Positions 1 to 7,579 of a DNA stretch of 13,206 bases are shown in pieces (position 1 is the first letter of the stretch; each line of letters starts with the position of its first letter). The position numbers were made by a program, and so were the translations under genes. Below the pieces are notes generated by a model. It made no database searches. It saw only the letters and a list, made by a program, of their open reading frames with translations, and was not told the DNA's origin. Source of the DNA: UBA7803 sp049454295 (GTDB taxonomy: Bacteria > Pseudomonadota > Gammaproteobacteria > Pseudomonadales > Azotimanducaceae); contig JBMTYG010000090.1 of assembly GCA_049454295.1 (NCBI GenBank), positions 1 through 13,206 of the forward strand, given 5' to 3'.

Positions 1-58
1 AATCCCCCGCAAAACGTACCACCCAGGTCAGGCGGTCTTCGCTCGAGTGCGTGCTCAT
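1..58 (-). CDS. Possible 5' fragment of a divergent gene, product unknown
   Basis: An ATG on the minus strand at 58 opens a frame that stays open to the left edge (19 codons, beginning MSTHSSEDRLTWVVRF). The frame is divergent from uvrB, leaving about 120 bases between the two starts, a normal size for a shared promoter region. Upstream on the minus strand there is an AGGG about 14 bases before the ATG, a weak and distant Shine-Dalgarno candidate, and a TACAAT hexamer (95-100) that could serve as a -10 box. The fragment is too short to assign a family, and I do not recognise it. It could also be chance open frame. Confidence 0.3.
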   Translation of the reverse strand, partial: MSTHSSEDRLTWVVRFAGD

Positions 59-132
59 GGTTTTGGCGCAGCCCTGACAATGAAAAAGCGGCGCATTGTA
101 CTGAAAGGGTTGTCGTTAAAGCACCGACCGTG

Positions 133-152
133 CCGGTATATGCATATTCCGG
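133..152. promoter_or_regulatory. Near-perfect 20-bp palindrome upstream of uvrB
   Basis: The sequence has CCGG arms at both ends around an AT-rich core, TATATGCATATT. The two halves are reverse complements except at one symmetric pair (positions 137 and 148). It ends 28 bases before the uvrB ATG, in the interval between the possible divergent gene and uvrB. Its size, symmetry and AT-rich centre fit a dimeric-repressor operator, and the core could also hold a -10 element. No good -35 lies at the right distance, and it does not match the CTG-N10-CAG LexA box. The binding protein is unknown. Confidence 0.35.
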
Positions 153-180
153 TAGACTGGCGTTTTGCATCTGTCTGCCC

Positions 181-2205
181 ATGACGACATCTTCGGATCC
201 GTTTCAGCTCGTGGCTGCCTTCGCGCCGGCCGGCGACCAGCCGGCGGCCATCGCAGGTCTGGTGCAAGGGTTGCAGGATGGCTTGTCGCATCAGACGCTG
301 CTCGGTGTGACGGGGTCGGGCAAGACCTTCACCATCGCTAACGTGATCGCCGCCGTGCAGCGGCCGACGATCATCCTCGCCCCTAACAAGACCCTGGCAG
401 CGCAGCTGTACGGCGAGTTTCGCGAATTCTTTCCGCACAATGCCGTTGAATACTTTGTCTCCTACTACGATTACTACCAGCCCGAGGCGTACGTCCCCGC
501 CTCCGACACCTATATCGAGAAAGATGCTTCCGTAAACGCGCATATCGAACAGATGCGCCTTTCCGCGACCAAGGCGCTGCTCGAACGTCGCGATACGATC
601 ATCGTGGCGTCTGTGTCGGCGATCTATGGTCTTGGTGATCCGGCTTCGTATCTGCGCATGGTCTTGCACCTCGATCGGGGCGATCGGGTTGATCAGCGAC
701 AGCTCGTGAACCGCCTCGCCGAGCTCCAGTACACGCGCAATGATCTCGCCTTTCAACGTGGTACCTATCGCGTGCGCGGTGATGTCATTGATATTTTCCC
801 TGCCGAGTCGGAGCGGGAGGGCGTGCGGGTCGAGCTGTTCGATGATGAGATCGAGCAGTTGTCGCTGTTTGATCCGCTAACGGGCGAGGTGCTGAAGCGA
901 GTGCCGCGCTTCACCGTGTTTCCGACATCGCACTATGTGACGCCGCGCGAGCGGACGCTCGCCGTGGTCGACCAGATCCGCGACGATCTGCGCGAACGAC
1001 TGGAGTGGTTGCATGCCAACAATCGTCTGGTCGAAGCCCAGCGCCTCGAGCAACGCACGCGCTTTGACCTCGAGATGATTCGCGAGCTTGGCTACTGTAA
1101 CGGCATTGAAAACTATTCCCGCTACCTGTCCGGTCGCGCGCCTGGCGAACCGCCGCCGACGCTCTTTGATTACCTGCCGGGCGACGCGCTCCTCGTGATC
1201 GACGAGAGCCATGTCACCGTTCCCCAGATCGGTGGCATGTTCAAGGGCGATCGGTCGCGCAAGGAGACCCTGGTTGAGTTCGGTTTTCGGCTCCCGTCAG
1301 CACTCGACAATCGCCCCCTGCGCTTCGAGGAATGGGAGCGTCTGGCACCGCAGATGATCTTTGTCTCGGCAACGCCTGCCGACTATGAGGGCAAGCACGC
1401 CGGTCAGACAGTGGAACAGGTGGTACGCCCGACCGGACTGGTTGATCCCGTGCTCGAAGTGCGTCCGGCAACCCACCAGGTGCAGGACCTCTTCGAAGAA
1501 ATCGGTAAAACCGTTGCCGTCGGGGATCGCGTGCTGGTCACCACGCTGACCAAGCGTATGGCGGAAGACCTGACCGAGTACCTGGGTGAGCACGGTGTGC
1601 GTGTGCGTTATCTGCATTCGGATATCGATACCGTAGAACGCATGGAGATCATTCGTGATCTGCGGCTCGGCCAGTTCGACGTGCTCGTCGGTATCAACCT
1701 GCTACGCGAAGGACTCGACATGCCAGAGGTTTCGCTGGTCGCGATTCTTGATGCCGACAAAGAAGGCTTTTTGCGCGCTGAACGCTCGCTCATTCAGACC
1801 ATCGGTCGCGCGGCGCGCAATGCCTCTGGGCGCGCAATTCTTTACGCCGATACGATCACCGGCTCCATGCAGAGAGCGATGGAGGAGACAGAGCGCCGTC
1901 GTGCCAAGCAGATCGCCCACAATCTAGCCCACGGGATCACGCCGCAGACCATTCGTAAGGCCATCGCCGATGTGATGGAGGGGGCACGTGTTGCTGCTCC
2001 CGAGGGCAAGCGTCGTGGCGCCGCTGCCGCGCCGCGTAAGAGCGCACCCGCTACCGCTGTACCGACGGACCCACGGGCACTTGGTAAATTCCTCGAGGCA
2101 CTGGAGGCAGAGATGATTCAGCACGCGCGTAATCTCGAGTTCGAGGAAGCTGCGGCCGTGCGCGATCGTATCCGCACGATCCGCGCCGAGCGGCTGCTCG
2201 CCTGA
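181..2205 (+). CDS. uvrB: UvrABC system protein B (excision nuclease helicase subunit)
   Basis: UvrB is the damage-verifying, ATP-dependent DNA-loading subunit of nucleotide excision repair. It is delivered to lesions by UvrA, inserts a hairpin between the strands, and recruits UvrC for incision. Numbered from the ATG at 181 (674 residues, about the length of the E. coli protein), it shows the Walker A motif GVTGSGKT (42-49), the tyrosine-rich beta-hairpin YFVSYYDYYQ (91-100), the DESH box (341-344), helicase motif VI QTIGRAAR (539-546) and a C-terminal UVR domain (about 633-670) that contacts UvrC. An Ala/Pro/Lys-rich linker (601-630) precedes the UVR domain. A GTG at 130 in the same frame would add 17 residues, but that extension lacks UvrB similarity and would run through the palindrome, so 181 is preferred. 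No strong Shine-Dalgarno sequence precedes either start. The gene is complete and all motifs are intact. Confidence 0.97.
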   Translation: MTTSSDPFQLVAAFAPAGDQPAAIAGLVQGLQDGLSHQTLLGVTGSGKTFTIANVIAAVQRPTIILAPNKTLAAQLYGEFREFFPHNAVEYFVSYYDYYQPEAYVPASDTYIEKDASVNAHIEQMRLSATKALLERRDTIIVASVSAIYGLGDPASYLRMVLHLDRGDRVDQRQLVNRLAELQYTRNDLAFQRGTYRVRGDVIDIFPAESEREGVRVELFDDEIEQLSLFDPLTGEVLKRVPRFTVFPTSHYVTPRERTLAVVDQIRDDLRERLEWLHANNRLVEAQRLEQRTRFDLEMIRELGYCNGIENYSRYLSGRAPGEPPPTLFDYLPGDALLVIDESHVTVPQIGGMFKGDRSRKETLVEFGFRLPSALDNRPLRFEEWERLAPQMIFVSATPADYEGKHAGQTVEQVVRPTGLVDPVLEVRPATHQVQDLFEEIGKTVAVGDRVLVTTLTKRMAEDLTEYLGEHGVRVRYLHSDIDTVERMEIIRDLRLGQFDVLVGINLLREGLDMPEVSLVAILDADKEGFLRAERSLIQTIGRAARNASGRAILYADTITGSMQRAMEETERRRAKQIAHNLAHGITPQTIRKAIADVMEGARVAAPEGKRRGAAAAPRKSAPATAVPTDPRALGKFLEALEAEMIQHARNLEFEEAAAVRDRIRTIRAERLLA

Positions 2206-2222
2206 GCGTCGGGTTCGCTGGC

Positions 2223-3389
2223 ATGTCGTTAGGTTCCTTTTTGACGGCGCGAGCCATGGCCTGGTACTCGGGTGCCGCACGTGAACGCGCGCGTCACGTC
2301 CGCGCAGAGCGGAAACGGCGCCGTAGCGGTGATCCCCATCGCATTGAGTTTTTTCACGAGCCTGGCGAACCGCATTCCGAACTCATGCGCTTGGCGCTCG
2401 AGCGTCTAGGCGCGCGTCATCACGTCGAGATCGTCGAGCATGTGATCGGTGCCCCGTCCGATTGGGCGATCCCGGAACGCGAGCTGCATCGCGATTGGGC
2501 GAGCCGCGATGCGCAACGGCTGGCGCGGCGCGCGGGGATCGACCTCGCACTCGCGGCTAGGCAACGTCCGCCGGACGCGGATTGTTCTGCGAGCTCTGCC
2601 CGGCGAGACCGACTTGGGCACTTCTTGAGCGGTGTCGCGTGGTATGGCAATGACTGGTACGCGTCCATTGATCGCCTGCATTTTCTGGACGATCGCTTGG
2701 TTGCGCTGGGTGCCCGGCGCCAGGGTGATCAGACGCCCCCTCCTTGGCGCGAATCGCCGTTCGATCCGAGCAGAGCCGTCGTTGCCTCCTGTGGTATCTC
2801 GCTACAGTTTTATCTCTCGTTCCGCAGCCCCTATACGGCAGTCGCTGCGCCTCGGGTTGTTGATCTAGCCCGACGCTACGGAGCCCGGCTCGAACTGCGC
2901 TATCTGCTGCCAATGGTCATGCGCAGTCTCCCTGTTCCGCGGCGGAAAGCATTGGCATTCGTTCAGGATGCAGCGCGCGAAGCACGCTACCACGGGATTC
3001 CTTTTGGCCGCATTGCCGATCCTGTGGGTCGTCCCGTTGAACGGGGCTATGCCCTCATGCCCTGGGCGCTTGCGCAGGGGAGAGGCACTGACTTTGTGCT
3101 CGCCTTTCTCGACGGAGTCTGGGCGAAGGGGATTGACGCGGGATCAGATCGTGGACTGAAAAAAATTGTCGAACGCGCCGGACTGGCGTGGACCGCGGGT
3201 CGTCGGGAGCTTGGCAATCCGGCATGGCGTGCTGAGGCCGAAGCTAATGCGAAAGAACTGCGCGCGCTCGGTCTTTGGGGGGTGCCTGCGTTTCGCGTGG
3301 GTAACGAGGTGACCTGGGGTCAGGATCGGCTGTGGTTTGTCGAAGCGGCGCTGCGTGACGCGGCGTCCTGCGCAACGCCGGTCGACTGA
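2223..3389 (+). CDS. DsbA-family / 2-hydroxychromene-2-carboxylate isomerase-like protein, tandem domain
   Basis: This 388-residue protein is a thioredoxin-fold member of the DsbA superfamily. The C-terminal half (about 194-380) has the signature of 2-hydroxychromene-2-carboxylate isomerase (kappa-class GST-like): FYLSFRSPYTAV (196-207), where Ser202 replaces the DsbA cysteines, then GVPAF (353-357), the cis-Pro loop, and GQDRL (366-370). The N-terminal half (about 40-190) begins IEFFHEPGEPHSEL and looks like a second, diverged copy of the fold without an SPY or CxxC motif. Family enzymes isomerise or conjugate with glutathione, but the substrate here cannot be told, and no naphthalene-pathway genes are nearby. 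It starts 17 nt after the uvrB stop, so it may be co-transcribed with uvrB. No signal peptide is seen, so it is probably cytoplasmic; the N-terminus to residue 38 is unusually Arg-rich. Its last 70 bases overlap the 3' end of the opposing mauD-like gene. An ATG 33 bases further in (2256) is an alternative start. Confidence 0.8.
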   Translation: MSLGSFLTARAMAWYSGAARERARHVRAERKRRRSGDPHRIEFFHEPGEPHSELMRLALERLGARHHVEIVEHVIGAPSDWAIPERELHRDWASRDAQRLARRAGIDLALAARQRPPDADCSASSARRDRLGHFLSGVAWYGNDWYASIDRLHFLDDRLVALGARRQGDQTPPPWRESPFDPSRAVVASCGISLQFYLSFRSPYTAVAAPRVVDLARRYGARLELRYLLPMVMRSLPVPRRKALAFVQDAAREARYHGIPFGRIADPVGRPVERGYALMPWALAQGRGTDFVLAFLDGVWAKGIDAGSDRGLKKIVERAGLAWTAGRRELGNPAWRAEAEANAKELRALGLWGVPAFRVGNEVTWGQDRLWFVEAALRDAASCATPVD

Positions 3390-3991
3390 CCCGCATCGGA
3401 TTGCCCGGCGTTGAGATAGTCCTGAATCGTCGCATGACCGCTGTCCATGGCTTCGAGCAGGCTCTCGAGATGCTCACGGCTATTCACCAGTCCCTTGCTG
3501 CGCAAGACCCCCGCCGCGTCGATCAACACCGCGTAGGGCAGTTTGGCGACCTCGAAGCGCATCCCAAGCTCAACGCTCTGCACGTAGGGCCAGGACGTGA
3601 TTTCCATATCGGATACGTAGCGTCCATGGGTGGTGGCATCGCCGCCATCGCTGGCAAACGCAAGGTCCAGTCGCCCACGCTCGCCGCGAGCCAGGGCGCG
3701 GGCGGCGGGAATAAGCGCTTTGCAGAGCGGGCAGGTGGGTGACACAAAAAGGATGAGTAGGGCGCGCGCCCGTTCGGTACCGACCTCGAGAATCTCGCCC
3801 GTGAGCGTGGGAATGGAAAGTCGCGGTGCTAACTCGCCGATCTTGGGTCCGCTCGCCGTTATCAGCGCGCCCGCAGGGGCTAGCCGGGTGTGCAGCAAAC
3901 CCACCTGGCGACCCAATGCGAGCACCGCGATCACGAGCCCAATGATCACAAGCCACTGCACGATCATTCCGGTCAGGAGTAATTCAGTCAT
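3320..3991 (-). CDS. mauD: MauD-like thioredoxin-family membrane-anchored protein
   Basis: MauD proteins are periplasmic thioredoxin-like factors needed for maturation of methylamine dehydrogenase, whose small subunit carries many disulfides and a tryptophan tryptophylquinone cofactor. This 223-residue protein has an N-terminal membrane anchor (about 7-27), then the MauD hallmark GRQVGLLHTRLAPAGAL (27-43), a redox-active CPLC motif (87-90) in SPTCPLCK, and the cis-Pro segment AKLPYAVLID (149-158). The C-terminal HATIQDYL (186-193) is typical of MauD. After it comes a low-complexity Ser/Ala/Gln tail (about 195-223), most of which is encoded in the 70-bp overlap with the converging DsbA-family gene. 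The start overlaps the end of mauE by 8 nt, with GGAA upstream as a Shine-Dalgarno candidate. It is the last gene of the minus-strand operon. No methylamine dehydrogenase subunit gene is present in the window, so the client protein is unknown and the name rests on homology only. Confidence 0.85.
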   Translation of the reverse strand: MTELLLTGMIVQWLVIIGLVIAVLALGRQVGLLHTRLAPAGALITASGPKIGELAPRLSIPTLTGEILEVGTERARALLILFVSPTCPLCKALIPAARALARGERGRLDLAFASDGGDATTHGRYVSDMEITSWPYVQSVELGMRFEVAKLPYAVLIDAAGVLRSKGLVNSREHLESLLEAMDSGHATIQDYLNAGQSDAGQSTGVAQDAASRSAASTNHSRS

Positions 3992-4520
3992 TGGCTGTAT
4001 TCCATTCCCGTAGCGCCGAAGCGTTATCGAGCAGTTGATCCATAGCCTGATACAGGATAACCAACGCAGGCAGCGCCAGCAGCCCCGTGACTGCGTCCCA
4101 TATGCCGAGCTCCCGCGCGGTGGGTGCGACGGTCAGAAGGGCGGCCCCTGCGGCAAGCACGCCGTTGCGCACGAGGAGCCAGGGCGTTAGCAAAATGGCG
4201 CTATCCCCGCAGCCGCAGTCGATATAGGTTCGCGCTCTCAGCAGATTCGCGCCGATAGCAACACCGTACAGCGTGAGCAGAAGCGCTGCGATCGTGCCGG
4301 TGGCTTCCCTGATCGAAGGCCAGGGCAACGACAGGGCAAGTGCGCACTCGGTGGTGACGAAGACCCAGACCGCAACACCTGTCAACCTCGGCGGTAGCAG
4401 TCGATATTCATCGACTTGCGCCGCAAATCGCCTGGGCTGGCGCAGCTTGTGCAGCGCGCTGCCGGCAAAGAGCGCGCTTAAACCGAGCGCGATAACCAGA
4501 TGGAGTAGCGGATCTGTCAT
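3984..4520 (-). CDS. mauE: MauE-like redox-associated integral membrane protein
   Basis: MauE is an integral membrane protein that works with MauD in maturing amine dehydrogenase in the periplasm. It belongs to the DoxX/MauE superfamily of small quinone- or thiol-linked membrane proteins. The 178 residues contain hydrophobic segments at about 8-24, 48-66, 77-93, 118-132 and 143-160. The early SALHKLRQPRRF (21-32) and the family signature IDCGCGD (100-106), with Cys102 and Cys104, are both typical. These are the only cysteines apart from Cys59. It lies between the RND pump gene (its ATG overlaps the pump's TGA, ATGA) and mauD (8-nt overlap), so all three are probably translationally coupled. 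The E-then-D order matches classical mau clusters, but the structural genes that normally flank the pair are absent. A role in passing electrons to or from MauD is inference. Confidence 0.83.
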   Translation of the reverse strand: MTDPLLHLVIALGLSALFAGSALHKLRQPRRFAAQVDEYRLLPPRLTGVAVWVFVTTECALALSLPWPSIREATGTIAALLLTLYGVAIGANLLRARTYIDCGCGDSAILLTPWLLVRNGVLAAGAALLTVAPTARELGIWDAVTGLLALPALVILYQAMDQLLDNASALREWNTAND

Positions 4521-7500
4521 GTTCGTGCGCGTCCGCGTTCGCGCCAGTTTTCGTAGAGCGAGTAAACGGCGGGGACGACAGCAAGGGTGAGAAGCGTGGA
4601 ACTGGCCATGCCGCCGATGACCGCGACGGCGAGGGGTGCATTAGTATCCGCGCCAGCGCCAAATCCGAGCGCCGCGGGGAGCAGCGCGAGAATCACGGTA
4701 AGCGAGGTCATTAACACGGGACGCAGCCGGATCGGACAGGCCTCACGCAGCGCGTCATCGACCCCCCGACCCTGCGTGCGCAGCTGGTTGGTCAGATCGA
4801 CCAGCAGAATCGAGTTTTTGGCAACCAGGCCGATCAGCAGCACCATCCCGATCATGGAAAAGATGTTCAGGCTGCGACCGAACGCCCACAGCGCAACAAG
4901 ACCGCCGATGACCGCGAGCGGCTGGGCCACCATGACGATGATGGGTTGCGCAAACGAGTTGAACTGGCTCGCCAGTACCATGAATACAAGCACCATGGCG
5001 AGACCGAAGGCGAACTGAACGTAGCTCGTTGTGCGGGAAAGCTCTCGCGCCTGGCCCTGTAGCTCCAGCTTGTAGCCGAGAGGCAGAAGCTCGTTCGCCA
5101 TCTGGAAGGCGAGGGCGGTGCCTTCCCCGAGCGCGACCGCGGGCGTGACGTAAAAGTTGGCGGCGTACTGGAGGTTGAAGCGGTTCACCACTGCGGCCCC
5201 GATGACCGGGCGCACGGTCGCCACGCTGTCGAGGCGCACGAGCTCGCCGCTGCGGGTGCGCAGCATGATGCGGTGCAAGTCGTCAGGATTGTCGAGATCG
5301 CTTTCTCGCGCCTTCACGCGCACGTCGTATCGTTGGCCGTCGCCCGGTTTGTCGTTGTACTTTGCGATATCGAAACCGCCCGCGAGCACGTTGACGGCAA
5401 ACGCGATGTCCTGTGCGGTCAGTCCGATGGCCGCGGCGCGCGCTCGGTCAACGTCCACCTCGACCTGCGGTAGATCGAGCTGCAAATCCATATCAACCGT
5501 GGCGAAACGGGCATCTGCCAGCATCTGTCGATACAGCGTGTCGGACAGACGCCCAACCTCAGGCAGCGACGGGCCGATCAGTGAGAACTGGAGTGGGTCA
5601 CCCCGCTGACCGCCGACAGGGCTCGGCTCCGCCGCAAAAGCCCGCAGGCCGGGAATGGCGGCAAGCTCGGCGCGGACCTGCTGGATGATGTCCTTTTGGC
5701 TGCGATCACGGTCGGCTCGCGCGGCCAGCGTCACGAACGCCACACCCTGGTTCGCCTGACTGGAAAAACCACCGCCGCTGCCGCCAGCGGAGGCGAAGTA
5801 ACCAATGACCTCGGGCTGTCGGTTGATCACCGCCTCGACGGCGGCTAAGGCACGGTCCATGGCTTCAGTGGTGGTGCCGAGGGGCGCGCGCAGGCTAATG
5901 ACAAAACGGCTTTGATCTTCCGCTGGCATGAATTCCTTGGGTACAGCGCCCAGGAACCAGCCGCTCGACCACACGGTGATCAGAGTGAGTGCCACCACCG
6001 TCCAGCGCCGCTTCAAGGACAGAATAAGCACGTGTCCATAAACGCGGTCGACGGTCGCAAGAATCCGCGCGAAAGTGCGATAGAGGGGGCCCGGCGTTGT
6101 GTTCACGGTCAGGAAGCGCGAGCACAGCATGGGCGTGAGCGTGAGCGATACGAACAGGGACACCAGCACGCCGACGGTCACCACCACTGCGAACGATTCG
6201 AAGAAGCGTCCAATCATGCCTTCCATGAACACGACCGGTACAAAGATTGAAACCAGGGTGAGACTCGAGGCCACCACCGCAAAGACCACCTGATCGGCCC
6301 CGTTGCGCGCCGCTGTGATGGGATCTGGGTCGATCTCCTCACGATGGCGGTAAATGTTCTCCAGCACCACTATGGCATCGTCGACCACCACCCCGATCAG
6401 GAGCAGGAGGGCGAGGAGCGTCATCTGATTAAATGTATATCCAAGAAAGTAGATGACGGCGACGGCGCCCAACAGTGATACGGGAATAGCGGTGGCGATG
6501 ATCAGGGTGGAGCGCACATTACGGAGGAAGAACCACACCACGAGCCCGGCCAGCAGGGTGCCTTCGATCAGGTGTTGCTGGAGTGCGGCAACGATCTCGC
6601 GGATGATGTTGGCATCGTTCACCGCCACGCTAATCTCGATACCAGGTGGTAGCTGGGGTCGGATCTCTTGCTCGACTCGGGCTTCGACCGCCTCAATGAC
6701 GGCGACCGTGTTGGCATTGCTGATCTTGATGATGCCGAGCCCCACCGACGGCTTGCCGTTGAACCTGGCAATCTGACGCAGGTCGGCTTGTCCGTCGATC
6801 ACGGTGGCAAAATCCTGGATCCGCACCGGGGCTCCATCCCGGTAATTCACGATCATCGTCCCAAGCTCCTCGGGACTGTGGAACTCCAGGTCCAGCCGGA
6901 TCAGCCGTTCGGTATCTTTGCTGACCAGAAACCCACCAGGTGCCTGTATGTGTTCGGTGCGAAAGGCCCGCTGGATATCGCTGACAGCCACGCCCATGGC
7001 ATGCATCCGGTCGAGATCGATCTCTACGCGGATCGTCCGCACACGCCGCCCGCCCATCTGCACCTGTCCGACACCGTCGATGACCTCCAGGCGTTTCTTG
7101 ACGACATTCTCAGCGTATTGATTGAGCTGCTGCAGGGTCCGGTCGCCGGTCAGGGACAGCCAGAGGATGGCATTCGCTCCGACCTCGATCTTGCCAACAA
7201 TGGGCGGATCGGCGTCGTCCGGTAGCAGTCTGAGGGTCTGGTTGACCTTGGCCTGCACTTCGTTGAAGGCGACGTCCACATCTTTTTCGAGCAGGAATTG
7301 CAGCCGCACGATCGAGACGCCGGGCGACGACGTCGATGCGATGACATCGATCCCGGGAACGCTATTGACCGCGTTCTCGATCACGTTGGTGATGCTCGTA
7401 TCGATGATCTCAGGATCCGCCCCGGGCAGTACCGTGGTCACCGAAACCATAGGCAGATCGACTTGCGGATATTGATCAACGCCAATGTCCCGGAACGCGA

Positions 7501-7579
7501 TGATTCCAAACAGAACGATGAGTCCGCTGATCATCCAGGCAAAGACGTGGCGCGAGATGGAAATGCCGGGCAGGCTCAT
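4517..7579 (-). CDS. RND (HAE1/AcrB-type) efflux pump inner-membrane subunit
   Basis: This is a proton-driven trimeric pump that moves hydrophobic or amphipathic compounds from the periplasm or inner membrane towards an outer-membrane channel. The length of 1020 residues is typical. The N-terminus MSLPGISISRHVFAWMISGL is characteristic of the family. A first membrane helix (about 12-30) is followed by a large periplasmic porter domain. Helices 2-6 (about 338-485) include GVVVDDAIVV with the proton-relay aspartates Asp400 and Asp401. After helix 7 (about 527-545) comes a second porter domain, then helices 8-12 (about 855-1003) with GLVAKNSILLVD carrying the relay lysine Lys921. The key residues are intact, so it should be active. 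It overlaps the adaptor gene upstream and mauE downstream by 4 nt each (ATGA). No TolC-like channel gene is in the window, so the channel must be encoded elsewhere. The substrate cannot be read from sequence. Confidence 0.95.
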   Translation of the reverse strand: MSLPGISISRHVFAWMISGLIVLFGIIAFRDIGVDQYPQVDLPMVSVTTVLPGADPEIIDTSITNVIENAVNSVPGIDVIASTSSPGVSIVRLQFLLEKDVDVAFNEVQAKVNQTLRLLPDDADPPIVGKIEVGANAILWLSLTGDRTLQQLNQYAENVVKKRLEVIDGVGQVQMGGRRVRTIRVEIDLDRMHAMGVAVSDIQRAFRTEHIQAPGGFLVSKDTERLIRLDLEFHSPEELGTMIVNYRDGAPVRIQDFATVIDGQADLRQIARFNGKPSVGLGIIKISNANTVAVIEAVEARVEQEIRPQLPPGIEISVAVNDANIIREIVAALQQHLIEGTLLAGLVVWFFLRNVRSTLIIATAIPVSLLGAVAVIYFLGYTFNQMTLLALLLLIGVVVDDAIVVLENIYRHREEIDPDPITAARNGADQVVFAVVASSLTLVSIFVPVVFMEGMIGRFFESFAVVVTVGVLVSLFVSLTLTPMLCSRFLTVNTTPGPLYRTFARILATVDRVYGHVLILSLKRRWTVVALTLITVWSSGWFLGAVPKEFMPAEDQSRFVISLRAPLGTTTEAMDRALAAVEAVINRQPEVIGYFASAGGSGGGFSSQANQGVAFVTLAARADRDRSQKDIIQQVRAELAAIPGLRAFAAEPSPVGGQRGDPLQFSLIGPSLPEVGRLSDTLYRQMLADARFATVDMDLQLDLPQVEVDVDRARAAAIGLTAQDIAFAVNVLAGGFDIAKYNDKPGDGQRYDVRVKARESDLDNPDDLHRIMLRTRSGELVRLDSVATVRPVIGAAVVNRFNLQYAANFYVTPAVALGEGTALAFQMANELLPLGYKLELQGQARELSRTTSYVQFAFGLAMVLVFMVLASQFNSFAQPIIVMVAQPLAVIGGLVALWAFGRSLNIFSMIGMVLLIGLVAKNSILLVDLTNQLRTQGRGVDDALREACPIRLRPVLMTSLTVILALLPAALGFGAGADTNAPLAVAVIGGMASSTLLTLAVVPAVYSLYENWRERGRART

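Noticed and set aside
101..180. LexA (SOS) box upstream of uvrB
   Set aside because: No CTG-N10-CAG with an AT-rich centre is present. CTG occurrences near 157-175 have no matching CAG.
55..756. 233-codon open frame antisense to the 5' part of uvrB
   Set aside because: It lies entirely opposite conserved UvrB motifs and upstream sequence, has no family features, and long antisense frames are expected in GC-rich genes.
2223..3389. Naphthalene-degradation isomerase (nahD)
   Set aside because: The fold and SPY motif match, but the protein is double length and no aromatic-degradation genes are nearby, so the pathway assignment is not supported.
3320..4520. A methylamine utilisation (mau) operon
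   Set aside because: Only the accessory MauE and MauD homologues are present. There is no MauA, MauB or cytochrome gene in the window, so methylamine use cannot be claimed.
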